64,000 nt of DNA from Oceanospirillum maris DSM 6286 (GTDB lineage Bacteria; Pseudomonadota; Gammaproteobacteria; Pseudomonadales; Halomonadaceae). The stretch covers positions 104,925 to 168,924 of the forward strand of contig NZ_KE383938.1 in NCBI RefSeq assembly GCF_000422865.1, in the 5' to 3' direction. Numbering within the stretch: position 1 is the first letter of the stretch; every line of letters begins with the position of its first letter. Shown here piece by piece: positions 44,549-53,717 of the stretch. The translations under genes were made by a program, and so were the position numbers. The notes beneath the pieces were generated by a model. That model was not told the DNA's origin. It ran no database searches and worked only from the letters and a program-made list of their open reading frames with translations.

Positions 44549-45323
44549 TCTCATTCTCCAATACGGGGGTGAAATAATCACAAACGCGACCGCGTTTACT
44601 GTTAATAATTTCAAAATCCAGTTCATACAGATCACTTAGCAGGGTTTCGGTTACAGCGTCATAGACAGGACCATTGAAATGAATCGCTCCCGACTTCAGC
44701 GCCACAATATGATCGGAATAGTTGGCTGCAAAATTGATGTCATGAATAACCAGAATCACCGTGCGCCCCTGCTCATCACAAAGCCGGCGTAAAGCCTGCA
44801 TAATCTGAACGGCATGCTTCATATCCAGATTATTTAATGGTTCATCCAGCAACAACACAGGGGTTTGCTGGGCGATCGTCATCGCCAAAAATGCCATCTG
44901 CCTCTGGCCACCACTGAGTTCATCAATAAAAGCATTTCTCAAATGCTCCAGAGACAAAAAAGCAATCGAATCATCAATCACCTGCCGATCATGGGCCGAT
45001 AGAGCGCCTTTCGAATAGGGAAAGCGCCCAAAAGCCACAAGCTCATGCACTTTGAGCCTCAGATTAAAGCCCGGTGATTGCCTGAGAGTAGCCACTTTAC
45101 GAGCATAGTCAGCAACCGGAATGTCACCAACCGGAACGCCATCAAAGAAGACGCTACCGCTGACAGGCTTGATCAATCCCGCCATCATCATCAATAAAGT
45201 GGATTTTCCAGCACCGTTCGGACCAATAAGGGAAGTGATACAACCGACAGGAAATGCCGCATTGGCTGAGGCCAGAACCGTTTTATCCGCGTATTCTTTG
45301 CAGAGATTTTCGACAGAAATCAT
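44532..45323 (-). CDS. Siderophore ABC importer ATPase, FepC/CeuD-like
   Basis: A 263-residue ATPase: Walker A GPNGAGKST (~34-42), signature LSGGQRQMAFLAMTIAQ, Walker B VLLLDEPLNNLD, H-loop VIHDINFA. Overlaps the permease gene by ATGA. Energises the two FecCD-type permeases encoded upstream. Confidence 0.92.
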   Translation of the reverse strand: MISVENLCKEYADKTVLASANAAFPVGCITSLIGPNGAGKSTLLMMMAGLIKPVSGSVFFDGVPVGDIPVADYARKVATLRQSPGFNLRLKVHELVAFGRFPYSKGALSAHDRQVIDDSIAFLSLEHLRNAFIDELSGGQRQMAFLAMTIAQQTPVLLLDEPLNNLDMKHAVQIMQALRRLCDEQGRTVILVIHDINFAANYSDHIVALKSGAIHFNGPVYDAVTETLLSDLYELDFEIINSKRGRVCDYFTPVLENENEVDG

Positions 45324-46267
45324 AGAGTCGTCCGCACCCTAACCATCAGCATCAGGAAGTAAGCACCACACACTAAGTTGACCAGAATACTAACGGTAGT
45401 TTTGTAATTGAACAGACGCTCAACAAGGAGTTGAGCAGTGATAAAAATGATGACAGCAACAACAGAACCCAGCGGCAAGGTATGCCGGTGCAGGCGACTT
45501 TTGGTTATTGCATAGGTGATATTGGCAATAAAAATCCCAAGGAATGCCGTCGGGCCAATCAGGCTGGTCGAAACCGCCACCAGAATAGCGATCAAGGCCA
45601 TGTATAACCGAATCCGTTGTGGCTCATTTACCCCAAGAGAGACAGCCTGTTCACGCCCCAATAACAGCACATCCAGCTCAGACAGATATCGGTAACCCAC
45701 CACGCAAACTGCCAAGACTGCCAAAAAGGCATAGAGGAGTGTTTCCGGCTGCGCACGGTTAAACGAGGTATAACTCAGATTCTGAAACACTGAAAACTCA
45801 CCAGGACTTATTCTGAGCTGAACAAACTGCGTGAAAGTCCCCAACACCATTGTCAGAACCAAGCCCACCAGCAGCAGCTGATAAACATCACGACGGCCTT
45901 GACTCAGAAGCCAGCGATGCATCGCCCAGGAATAGATCAGAATCAGAAAAGAGGACATCAGAAAATTCAGCCCGACACCCAGAGCAGCCATCCCATGGGT
46001 ACCCAGTATAAGCAGCAGCATCGCCTGCCACATTAGGTAGACTGCTTCGTACCCCATAATCGCCGGTGTCAGAATCCGGTTATTCACCAGAGTCTGAAAC
46101 ACAATTGAAGACAGAGCCACGCAAACCCCACCGATCAGAATACCGGCCAACCGCTCCAGCCGTTTAGGAATGATGTAATCAAAGTCCAGCCCACTTCCCA
46201 TGAATACAAAAATCACCGCGAGTACAAGGACTGCAACCACAACGCCGGACATCACTCTTAAACTCAT
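45320..46267 (-). CDS. Siderophore ABC importer permease 2 (FecCD family)
   Basis: A 315-residue permease with about nine helices. Start set at ATG 46267 overlapping the preceding stop (ATGA). Family marks: RLAGILIGGVCVALSSIVFQ, LLLGREQAVSLGVN (cytoplasmic coupling loop) and LIGPTAFLGIFIANI. Partner of the other permease; order permease-permease-ATPase-binding protein is the CeuBCDE/VctDGCP order. Confidence 0.92.
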   Translation of the reverse strand: MSLRVMSGVVVAVLVLAVIFVFMGSGLDFDYIIPKRLERLAGILIGGVCVALSSIVFQTLVNNRILTPAIMGYEAVYLMWQAMLLLILGTHGMAALGVGLNFLMSSFLILIYSWAMHRWLLSQGRRDVYQLLLVGLVLTMVLGTFTQFVQLRISPGEFSVFQNLSYTSFNRAQPETLLYAFLAVLAVCVVGYRYLSELDVLLLGREQAVSLGVNEPQRIRLYMALIAILVAVSTSLIGPTAFLGIFIANITYAITKSRLHRHTLPLGSVVAVIIFITAQLLVERLFNYKTTVSILVNLVCGAYFLMLMVRVRTTL

Positions 46268-47280
46268 CCCCGCGCCCCTCCGCGAAGAATAATAAGAAGG
46301 AAGACACACCCACCAAGCCCTCCTGCCGTTAGGCCGATAGGGACCTCAAAGGGGTAAAGCATTAAACGGCCGACAATATCGCAGATCAGTAACAGCGACG
46401 CCCCACCCAAAGCAACAACCGGCAGCGTATTCTTTAGATTGTCCCCATAACGCATCGCAACCAGATTCGGTATTACCAAACCAACAAAGTAGACCCCCCC
46501 TACAGTAATCACCGTAATGGATACCGTCATTGCCACTAAAAACAGCCCAACGCTGGCGGTAGCTGCATACCGCAATCCCAAACTACCCGCAACTTCCTCC
46601 CCCATACCCAATACAGTAAACCGATGGGCATATAAGTAAGTCAGAACGACAACCGGAAGGATCAGATACATCAGTTCATAGTGCCCCTGAACGACTTTAG
46701 AAAAGTCCCCCAGTAACCAACCCTGCATGCTTTGTAAAATATTGTTCTGATAGGCATAAAACTCAGCAACAGCGCTGAGCACACTGCCGTACATAAGACC
46801 GATAACAGGTACAAGTGCCGTGTTGCTGAATCGGATGCGACGAATCACCGCAACATAGACAAGACTGGCGATAAGACAGAAGACGACTGCAAACATCATT
46901 TGACCGAACCGACCGACACCCGGCAGCAACGTGAGGGAGACAAGAATCCCCAGCTTAGCGCCGTCCAGCCCTCCCGATGTAGCGGGTTCGACAAATCGGT
47001 TACGCACAATATGCTGGAGAATGACACCACACACTGCCAGCCCGACACCCGCAAGAAGTAGAGCTGCCAATCGGGGCAGTCGACTGGCCGTCAGCGTCAG
47101 CCAACTGTCACTTAACGGATCAGCAAGATCATCCAGTACAAGCGTATCAGCTCCTACAAAAAGCGAACCAACAGAAAGCAAACAGAAACAACTGAATAGA
47201 CGCCAGTCGATACCGGCAACATTCAGACCTCTCCTACATCGGCAACTAACTTGCGCAGAACCTTGTGTACTGAAATTCAT
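46264..47280 (-). CDS. Siderophore ABC importer permease 1 (FecCD family)
   Basis: A 338-residue permease, first gene of the seven-gene operon. Marks: RLPRLAALLLAGVGLAVCGV, NRFVEPATSGGLDGAKLGIL, MGEEVAGSLGLRYAATASVG and YFVGLVIPNLVAMRYGDN. The ribosome site at ATG 47280 is weak. A strong Fur-like site lies 22 bp upstream of the start codon. Confidence 0.92.
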   Translation of the reverse strand: MNFSTQGSAQVSCRCRRGLNVAGIDWRLFSCFCLLSVGSLFVGADTLVLDDLADPLSDSWLTLTASRLPRLAALLLAGVGLAVCGVILQHIVRNRFVEPATSGGLDGAKLGILVSLTLLPGVGRFGQMMFAVVFCLIASLVYVAVIRRIRFSNTALVPVIGLMYGSVLSAVAEFYAYQNNILQSMQGWLLGDFSKVVQGHYELMYLILPVVVLTYLYAHRFTVLGMGEEVAGSLGLRYAATASVGLFLVAMTVSITVITVGGVYFVGLVIPNLVAMRYGDNLKNTLPVVALGGASLLLICDIVGRLMLYPFEVPIGLTAGGLGGCVFLLIILRGGARG

Positions 47281-47301
47281 ACGATGGGAAACCAGATCAA
47301 A

Positions 47302-47316
47302 TGATAATTATTCTCA
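47302..47316. promoter_or_regulatory. Fur box before the seven-gene siderophore operon
   Basis: TGATAATTATTCTCA matches the Fur 7-1-7 palindrome at 13 of 14 positions. It sits in the divergent region between the operon and the TetR gene and may control both. Confidence 0.78.
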
Positions 47317-47416
47317 TAAGATAAATGACTTCCTATTTAGTTGCAACCCTATAAACTAATTTGACGCAGGAGCTACAAAGAGGTTTCATACCCACCTATA
47401 AGCAAGGAGCAGACTT

Positions 47417-48037
47417 ATGGTACAAGCCCAGAAAACTAAAAACCGCGGCCGACCGAGAACCATCACCCGAGAACGCATCACAGATGTCGGTATCCGCATG
47501 GGTCTACCGAAAATTACGTTTGTCGGTTTAGCGGCTGAGATGGGCGTAAGCCACATGGCGCTTTACAAACACGTTCCAAATCTTAAAGCACTTAAAGCGC
47601 TCATAGCCGAGGCCATTTTTGAACACTGGGAGATCCCGGAAATAGCAAATCCCTCACCGTATAAACTGGAAAGTTACCTGAATGAATTTGCACTTTCTCT
47701 TCGGAATCTGGTCCGACTTAACCCCGGCTTACCGCCATACCTTTTGCGCCGATCTGTCGCAACGCCTCATATAACCGAAAAGATTAGAGAGCATCAGAAA
47801 GTCGTCGCTGCGACTTTCAATCTATCGAGTGAAAACTCGCAGTGGCTACTCTCCACCATCGCATTTCACTGCATTGCGGTTGCCGATACGCTTTACTCAA
47901 AAGATGATGAGACTATTGAGCTGGATCGCTTGGATGAGGAGGAGATTGAAAGGGAATTTAATCAGGGCATAAATGCACTGATCATTGGTGCACTGAAGAT
48001 AATGGCACAGGAAGAAGACCTTCCTTCAACACCATAA
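47417..48037 (+). CDS. TetR-family regulator divergent from siderophore operon
   Basis: A 206-residue TetR/AcrR protein. A basic start (KNRGRPRTITRERI) leads to the helix-turn-helix FVGLAAEMGVSHMALYKHV (~35-53); the remainder is the helical ligand domain. AAGGAGCAG precedes ATG 47417. Divergent from the operon, 136 bp away, so it may tune it, though iron genes are rarely under TetR control. 48038-48298 shows nothing recognisable. Confidence 0.85.
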   Translation: MVQAQKTKNRGRPRTITRERITDVGIRMGLPKITFVGLAAEMGVSHMALYKHVPNLKALKALIAEAIFEHWEIPEIANPSPYKLESYLNEFALSLRNLVRLNPGLPPYLLRRSVATPHITEKIREHQKVVAATFNLSSENSQWLLSTIAFHCIAVADTLYSKDDETIELDRLDEEEIEREFNQGINALIIGALKIMAQEEDLPSTP

Positions 48038-48298
48038 AACAGGACTTATAAGCCCCACGAAACGACAAAAGGTTAGAATCGGACGTAGGGACTTCAAGCT
48101 TAAACGAGGATAAATCTCAATTGACTGGCTTTACTGGAAAAGAACTAGCTCAGCTATAACCACAAATTTCCAAATCGGTACTGGGTTCAAAACCGGAAAT
48201 TGGCTATATTTTTTCATAATCAATAAGTTAGCTTTCCTTCAAATAAAGTCCGGCACAGTACTAAAATATATCCTCTCAGATAAAAAGGTCGACAGCGA

Positions 48299-48985
48299 TT
48301 AATAAAACTGACACTTAAAGCACCAATCTCCGGCTTTGTTTTTATTGAAATAGGCAATACCGTTATCAGCCCACATCCAGTTGGCTTTCTCTTCACTACC
48401 GATTTGAAAGACATAACCTTCTAAATCATGCCCATGCTGAATACAGGTTGGAAATCCGGCAAACTTTGTCCCCAGATAACGATGATATTCGTAGAAAAAC
48501 TTTTCATCGGCGTCGTCAGACTCATTAATCGGCGTCATATCCACCAGATCCCAGGCATTCTCCCAATCGGGAGCGTCATCTTCGACCTTATCCCACTTTA
48601 TTGGGAAGCTTTTGACGACATCAGGCTCCTTGGATTCAGGCAGACACTGCAGACCCTCACGGGATTGATACTCCCGTATCTCCCAGCCGTCGCCATGGGG
48701 CTTATCAAATGGAAACTCCTCGCGATTCGTAAAAACGACCAAAAATGCAATTTGCTTTAACTCCGGGGGTATAACAGGCAACTCAGATACCTTTACCTGA
48801 AGCAGGCAAAACATATCTCTTCCTCTATAAACGGGAAGTGCTTCACCCGCCAACCCTACTCCGGAACCACCAAACCAGGAGGTGATCCGATCCTCCGGTG
48901 GTCGAAAACCACCCACCTGAGCGACCGAAGCCTCTCTCAATAAGCTGTCCAGCTCGTTATAGGTTTCTTCAATTGTTTTCATCAT
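48299..48985 (-). CDS. DUF1963 (YwqG-like) protein
   Basis: A 228-residue DUF1963 protein. Typical stretches: SWFGGSGVGLAGEALPVYRG, YHRYLGTKFAGFPTCIQ, and the end WMWADNGIAYFNKNKAGDW. Start at ATG 48985 just after the upstream gene. DUF1963 is one of the families used as immunity proteins against polymorphic toxins, but most members are uncharacterised. Confidence 0.78.
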   Translation of the reverse strand: MMKTIEETYNELDSLLREASVAQVGGFRPPEDRITSWFGGSGVGLAGEALPVYRGRDMFCLLQVKVSELPVIPPELKQIAFLVVFTNREEFPFDKPHGDGWEIREYQSREGLQCLPESKEPDVVKSFPIKWDKVEDDAPDWENAWDLVDMTPINESDDADEKFFYEYHRYLGTKFAGFPTCIQHGHDLEGYVFQIGSEEKANWMWADNGIAYFNKNKAGDWCFKCQFY

Positions 48986-49017
48986 GGGCTCACTAGTAAT
49001 GCCTTGCGGAGGAGAGC

Positions 49018-49275
49018 TTAATTCCGATCCCACGCCAGCATCTCTTCAAATGCTGCCTTTAAGGCCGATTCGATATCCTGATGAGATGAATCTTTGTGCC
49101 TCGCGGGACCAGATGCTCTGCTTTCTGCAGAAGACCAAAGTTCGTATCTTCGATTTCTGTGCTCAATGGTCAGTAAAACATCCAGACCATCCGGGTATGT
49201 TTTCTGATAAGAAAAAAGGACAGGGCTTTCATAACCGGAAAGCTCACTCCAACCCTGAGATAAAAGCGATCTCAC
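49018..49275 (-). CDS. Short hypothetical protein
   Basis: An 85-residue charged protein ending 32 nt before the DUF1963 start, so probably in one transcript. Contains strand-rich centre (LDVLLTIEHRNRRYELWSSA). No family recognised. Confidence 0.5.
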   Translation of the reverse strand: MRSLLSQGWSELSGYESPVLFSYQKTYPDGLDVLLTIEHRNRRYELWSSAESRASGPARHKDSSHQDIESALKAAFEEMLAWDRN

Positions 49276-49340
49276 TGTACTATGACTCCCGGTTCTGCAA
49301 AATCAGAGCGCTTCCGGCATCCCTGAAAGCCATTTCGTCC

Positions 49341-49865
49341 TTAATGCAACTGACCGGCATGTTGAGCAAGATATTCCAGCATAGGCCGCTCCAGAGGGAG
49401 CGCATTATGCGCGGGGTTAATAACAACGCCATCGTAGGCATCGCCCTGTAGTGCGAATGACCAGACATCTTTACCCGGCAATATCAGGCCTGAAACATCC
49501 TGATCGGTATATTGTCCCAGTGCCTTCCAATCGGTGAATAAAACCAGATAGTTTTTACCGACATTTTCAGCAGACAAAATCCCAAAAGTGCTACCCTGTT
49601 CAAGCGTTTGCAGATTGCCATCAGAAGGTGTCATTTTGAGCCCTTCAGTAAACATTCCCGCCAGATAATTGGCCTGAAATAGCTGCATGATCAGCTCATC
49701 TTTGGACGCATCGGAATCCTCCTCAGCGACACGCGCCATTGCCGCAACTAATGCAGGGTTTTCAACGGCCTTATTCACATCGATTTGTGTTTTTTCCTGA
49801 GACATTGCTTCGCTTGCTCCCAATACAAGCAGGATTCCAATTAGATAAGAGATTATGCGTATCAT
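49341..49865 (-). CDS. Exported SseB-domain protein
   Basis: A 174-residue protein with a signal peptide (ending near EAMSQ) and an SseB N-terminal domain: NPALVAAMARVAEE, YLVLFTDWKALGQY and VVINPAHNALPLERPMLEYL. An in-frame TTG at 49874 is an alternative start. SseB domains in secreted proteins are unusual; SseB itself is a type III chaperone/enhancer name and does not define function here. Confidence 0.72.
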   Translation of the reverse strand: MIRIISYLIGILLVLGASEAMSQEKTQIDVNKAVENPALVAAMARVAEEDSDASKDELIMQLFQANYLAGMFTEGLKMTPSDGNLQTLEQGSTFGILSAENVGKNYLVLFTDWKALGQYTDQDVSGLILPGKDVWSFALQGDAYDGVVINPAHNALPLERPMLEYLAQHAGQLH

Positions 49866-49923
49866 AAATTTCAAAACTCATCGCCCGCGGACTAAGAAAG
49901 GGTCCTATGACTGAAGGGCAATA

Positions 49924-50496
49924 TCATTCCGGCCAGCGCTCAGCTTTAGTCAGCACATATGGCACAGCAACCGGGGTAAGCTCATCCTTATTAAAGAAAG
50001 GTGAAGGGTTTGCCTTTTTGAGCAACTTTCCCTTCAGGATGAAAGGCATAACCGTTAACAGCCCTTTCAGATTAAGTTTATCAGGCGTGCCGGGAGGTGC
50101 TGTTCCCTTCGCATAACGCCCCATAATACGGCACCGAACCTGACCCAGGCGTCTGATCGCATCGGGGGAATAAACACAGCCCAAAAAACCTGCCCAAGGC
50201 TCGTTAGGACGGGTATTAACAATGGGGGTATTGCAGCAGGATGTAGAGAAACGAAATATCCCTTTAGGCGATAATCGCGTGCATTGCAGCGTCTCTTGCC
50301 CACTAAGAATTTCGACGTCAGAAGGATAAGCCGGAATCACCTGAGTGCCGCCATTGGCATCCAGCAAGTCATCACGCTTGAGATAACGCAGGTACGACTG
50401 GCAATCATCGCAATAACACACCAAGCGACCAGGGGTGTTTTTAGGGAAGGCATTAAGACTTGCGCGGAACTGTCCGCATTGGCACTGTATTTCCAT
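49924..50496 (-). CDS. DUF6151 (GFA-like zinc) protein
   Basis: A 190-residue protein with a zinc-binding GFA-like core: CQCGQFRA, then CYCDDCQSYL, then STSCCNTPIVN. Fits DUF6151, a relative of glutathione-dependent formaldehyde-activating/CENP-V proteins. AAAGGA precedes ATG 50496. Role unknown. Confidence 0.82.
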   Translation of the reverse strand: MEIQCQCGQFRASLNAFPKNTPGRLVCYCDDCQSYLRYLKRDDLLDANGGTQVIPAYPSDVEILSGQETLQCTRLSPKGIFRFSTSCCNTPIVNTRPNEPWAGFLGCVYSPDAIRRLGQVRCRIMGRYAKGTAPPGTPDKLNLKGLLTVMPFILKGKLLKKANPSPFFNKDELTPVAVPYVLTKAERWPE

Positions 50497-50612
50497 GTTC
50501 AGATCCTTTAGTGCAATCCACGATACGCTTTACACTCAGTATTAACCAAGGTTTAACGCCTGTATTTTCAGCAGATAAACGTCAGCAAGCCCCAGCCCTT
50601 CCGGTGCTCTAC

Positions 50613-51395
50613 CTAGAACTCCAGTGACTCAACATACTTTAAGAACAAATAATCAAACTGCTGCGTAATTCTGTAAAACCGCTCTAACAGGGCTGTATCG
50701 CCTTCCCTGTTGTACAGACGGGTAAGATCCCGGGCAATAGATTTTGCCTGTTCGGCATCTAATGAATTTTGTCGTTTAAAGCCAATAAGAGAAGCGCCCA
50801 ATCCGAAGAGTTCGTACCCATAAAACTGTTCAAGGTGCTTGGCCAGCACATAGTTTTCAAACGGATTAAGGTCGCAGGAGAAGTAACCATTTGGAAATGC
50901 GCTGATTGATAACGCTGCCGATTGGACCGGAACGACTTTTATCCGGATATCGCTATCAATATAATCAAGCGGAGTGTTATGTACGCCTTCAAGCATATCC
51001 ATTTCATCGTCATCAAGCGTAAGCCCTTTGCCGCAAACACCTGAGAAATCAACCGATAGCGTTTTTGAAAGAAAGTTTCTCTCCCGGATAAAAAACTCAG
51101 ACTTGGTGGACAGATACCCCAGATGCTCACCATCTTCAAAGGCTTCAGGGGCAACATCAGAAAGGTCATGACCTTCAACGTCATCAAGATCATGAGACAT
51201 CGTTGCATGCATAGATGTATATTCAGCCTGCCCCAAATCATCCAGCGTTGTCAGCACTGAGGAATTGTCCGACTCTTTTTTCAGAGCACTCAGAGCCTCA
51301 AAAATATCATTTAACGAATGGATGTCAGTGCCCTGGTATTCGTCACACAGGATTTCGTACCCGGGCTGATCAGCGTACAACCTTTTGATCTTCAC
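50613..51395 (-). CDS. Hypothetical protein, 260 residues
   Basis: A cytosolic, acidic protein beginning at GTG 51395 with AAGGAATC upstream. The C-terminal third (DLNPFENYVLAKHLEQFYGY, then ELFGLGASLIGF) looks well conserved in style, but I do not recognise the family. Confidence 0.6.
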   Translation of the reverse strand: MKIKRLYADQPGYEILCDEYQGTDIHSLNDIFEALSALKKESDNSSVLTTLDDLGQAEYTSMHATMSHDLDDVEGHDLSDVAPEAFEDGEHLGYLSTKSEFFIRERNFLSKTLSVDFSGVCGKGLTLDDDEMDMLEGVHNTPLDYIDSDIRIKVVPVQSAALSISAFPNGYFSCDLNPFENYVLAKHLEQFYGYELFGLGASLIGFKRQNSLDAEQAKSIARDLTRLYNREGDTALLERFYRITQQFDYLFLKYVESLEF

Positions 51396-51528
51396 TTAAT
51401 GATTCCTTGTCTCAATCACATTCCGGGCCCCGCTAAAGGGGACGAGTTATTTGTATATATTCGGGATTTTTGCTGCACGGTCGGCAGCAGGCAGTCGAAG
51501 ATATGGCCGCTTCAGAGGCGCAAAAAAA

Positions 51529-51810
51529 TCATAACCTGCCCTTAAGAGGGTGGTCTCGCTGCCACCCGGCGGCGGCACGAGAGTTGACATAACAGATCAA
51601 AAGGTCAGCTGCGCCTCTCGATCCTACCCAGTGTATTAACGATGAGGCGACGCTACGAACACCCACCTCGCACCACAGAGCATCATTGTTGTATGCCGGC
51701 CCTCGTGAATCTACCTGACACACAAGCAGATCTGCCGCGCCGCGAAAATCAACCTGATGGACGAGAACGTCGGCAACGACCCGTGAATCCACTTCATAGA
51801 CAAGCGCCAT
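51529..51810 (-). CDS. DUF6150 repeat protein
   Basis: A 93-residue protein made of ~13-residue repeats (VYEVDSRVVADVLV, HQVDFRGAADLLV, CQVDSRGPAYNND, HWVGSRGAADLLI, CYVNSRAAAGWQ) and ending LKGRL. This fits DUF6150, a widespread small family of V-x-[YSF]-K/R-x-x-AD repeats, often found with toxin/immunity genes. AGGAG five bases before ATG 51810. The Arg-rich, GC-rich codon use differs from the AT-rich neighbours and suggests separate origin. 51396-51528 shows nothing clear. Confidence 0.82.
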   Translation of the reverse strand: MALVYEVDSRVVADVLVHQVDFRGAADLLVCQVDSRGPAYNNDALWCEVGVRSVASSLIHWVGSRGAADLLICYVNSRAAAGWQRDHPLKGRL

Positions 51811-51935
51811 GTCTGCTCCTGTTGTTTAACCATTGCAGCTTAAATTGCAGCCGGACACTCACATTTATGCGGACTGACATATTATGTATTCTGTTAGTCG
51901 CAACAGCCCTAATCAACAATTTCAATCAACAAGTA

Positions 51936-52229
51936 CTAATTAAGAAAAATCTTTACAAGACTGCCGCTATTATTCAGATCAAACGCGATTTGGTTAAGAG
52001 CGTTATAAAATATACCGTCACTTAACTTTTTAAGCCTGTCACTGTTCACAATTTCTATAATTTGCACACCTTCACCCGGAAACCCCGGGCCACCAGCGTT
52101 CAGAGCATCCCAAAAAGCATCCAGGTTTTTTCCAAAAAACTCACTACCATCAGGTTTTACAGTGGCAATGTAGCTGATCCAAAAGTCTGCTTCCGAATCA
52201 ACCCTTTTGCAATCAATAATATGTTTCAT
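51936..52229 (-). CDS. Barstar-family ribonuclease inhibitor
   Basis: A 97-residue barstar-fold protein; FFGKNLDAFWDALNAGGPGF is the family core (the equivalent of barstar's helix that plugs the RNase active site). Followed by IQIIEIVNSDRLKKLSD. No barnase-type RNase gene is in view, so it is an orphan inhibitor, probably protective against toxins from competitors. Ribosome site weak. Confidence 0.8.
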   Translation of the reverse strand: MKHIIDCKRVDSEADFWISYIATVKPDGSEFFGKNLDAFWDALNAGGPGFPGEGVQIIEIVNSDRLKKLSDGIFYNALNQIAFDLNNSGSLVKIFLN

Positions 52230-52309
52230 AACAGTATGATAACGATTTAATCTGTAACAAATTAATTAAAAACAACCCAATGATTAAAAAATTATCTATC
52301 CCAGAGAGT

Positions 52310-52597
52310 TTAATAGGTATTACAGCCATCCGATTTGCTACTTTGTTTTTTAAATACCCGACCAACGTGAACTAAACCAGTTAATTTTATCACCGGTTTA
52401 ATTATTAACTGACCACTACCTACGATAAAAAGCCAGGTACCACTATCAATAAGCGATTCATTAAGAAAGAAAAAACTACCTACTAAAAACCATAGCGCTA
52501 TAAGCAAATCATTTAAGGCACCTAAGGCCTCATAGCGCCGCTGAATCACTATATGCTGATGACCAATATCAACATCCAACTCATTACTTTGATTCAC
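52310..52597 (-). CDS. YrhK-domain membrane protein
   Basis: A 95-residue protein with a YrhK domain: HIVIQRRYEALGALNDLLIA and LIALWFLVGSFFFL, then a second helix GTWLFIVGSGQLIIKPVIKL. It begins at GTG 52597 after GGAGGG. Two helices; function unknown. Confidence 0.8.
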   Translation of the reverse strand: MNQSNELDVDIGHQHIVIQRRYEALGALNDLLIALWFLVGSFFFLNESLIDSGTWLFIVGSGQLIIKPVIKLTGLVHVGRVFKKQSSKSDGCNTY

Positions 52598-52825
52598 AAA
52601 CCCTCCTTAGATTAAGTCTATTAAAATAATGCTGAGAATTATCCGCCATAAAATTTCATTGCCAGAACGCTTTTGTTAGAAAGAATCATTCGAAGAACAG
52701 AAGGGATTACCAGAAAACAAAACTCATCAGACCAAGAGAGCGAATGCCACTACCAGGGTCAGAACCAAAAAGTAACAATAAATGGCCGCTCCCAACAAGG
52801 AAAGAACCCCATTAAAACTCCGACT

Positions 52826-53095
52826 TCAACGAATATTCAGCCGGACTTTAGCTGCATAGAGTAAGAATTTACGCTGTAGCTTATACTGGATCCCAATGAG
52901 CAGAGAATGAAGCGGATCTTCTTCGTCAATTTCGCGAACCGCAATCAGACCAATATTGAGTTGTTCCAGTTTTTCAGGTGAAGCCTCTGCCAAAACCACT
53001 GCAAAGCAATACTCCAACTGCTTTCTGACCATTGCCTGCCAGGGTAACGGAAACCTCTCCAGCTCCACTAATGCTTGGGTTATCAACGCTTTCAT
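52826..53095 (-). CDS. Small helical hypothetical protein
   Basis: An 89-residue protein predicted all-helical; start set at ATG 53095. It begins MKALITQALVELERFPLPWQ. No family recognised; resembles small immunity proteins in size and placement. Confidence 0.55.
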   Translation of the reverse strand: MKALITQALVELERFPLPWQAMVRKQLEYCFAVVLAEASPEKLEQLNIGLIAVREIDEEDPLHSLLIGIQYKLQRKFLLYAAKVRLNIR

Positions 53096-53210
53096 TCTCA
53101 ATGAACAACCGGTCAAATACGATCTAACTTATGTTTTAGCAAAGCACTATCCTCATTCCAAATGGACTCAGAATATGAAAGCCTTAAGATAAACTCAACG
53201 TTGATCTGAT

Positions 53211-53624
53211 TTAGTCAACGGACCAAAATAACTCAAGCGTATGAAAATCATTATTCTCTATGAAAGTGAGTTCAATCATATGGGATAAACCATCATCTGC
53301 TGACTCACTAATACAGCTATACATCCCACTAAAATCAACATTCAATCTATCGATGAATTTTTGCACATAGTGAGCCACTTGGTCAGAAACAGGCTCAGAA
53401 CCATACTGACAAAGTGCATTAGCAAACAACGTTTTTAATTGATCGAACTCGGGATCACTCAATGGCTTGGGATAGCCTGCTGATTTCAAAAGCTGAGGAT
53501 TTATAAAGGAATGGGCTCTGCGATGCCCAAAGCTGTAAAGATAGATTAAACCGCCCTGATCATAGAGTTCGTCAGACTTCTGGCACGCTTCGTTCAAAAG
53601 CGCTACGGTTTTTCGGCTTAGCAT
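53211..53624 (-). CDS. Hypothetical protein
   Basis: A 137-residue cytosolic protein beginning MLSRKTVALLNEACQKSDEL. Contains LYSFGHRRAHSFINPQ and an acidic C-terminus. No family recognised. Lies in the run of orphan small genes. Confidence 0.55.
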   Translation of the reverse strand: MLSRKTVALLNEACQKSDELYDQGGLIYLYSFGHRRAHSFINPQLLKSAGYPKPLSDPEFDQLKTLFANALCQYGSEPVSDQVAHYVQKFIDRLNVDFSGMYSCISESADDGLSHMIELTFIENNDFHTLELFWSVD

Positions 53625-53717
53625 ATTTGTCGCTCTGAGCTGTTATTCTTGCCGTTACGAAACGCCTAGAGCAGCGCAACATTAAACTGATAGCGTTGAA
53701 TGAAGGATAGCCTGTTA

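Noticed and set aside
52673-52864. Plus-strand 63-codon frame
   Set aside because: Low-complexity Gln/Ser/Lys composition, no ribosome site, overlaps the 3' end of a better gene.
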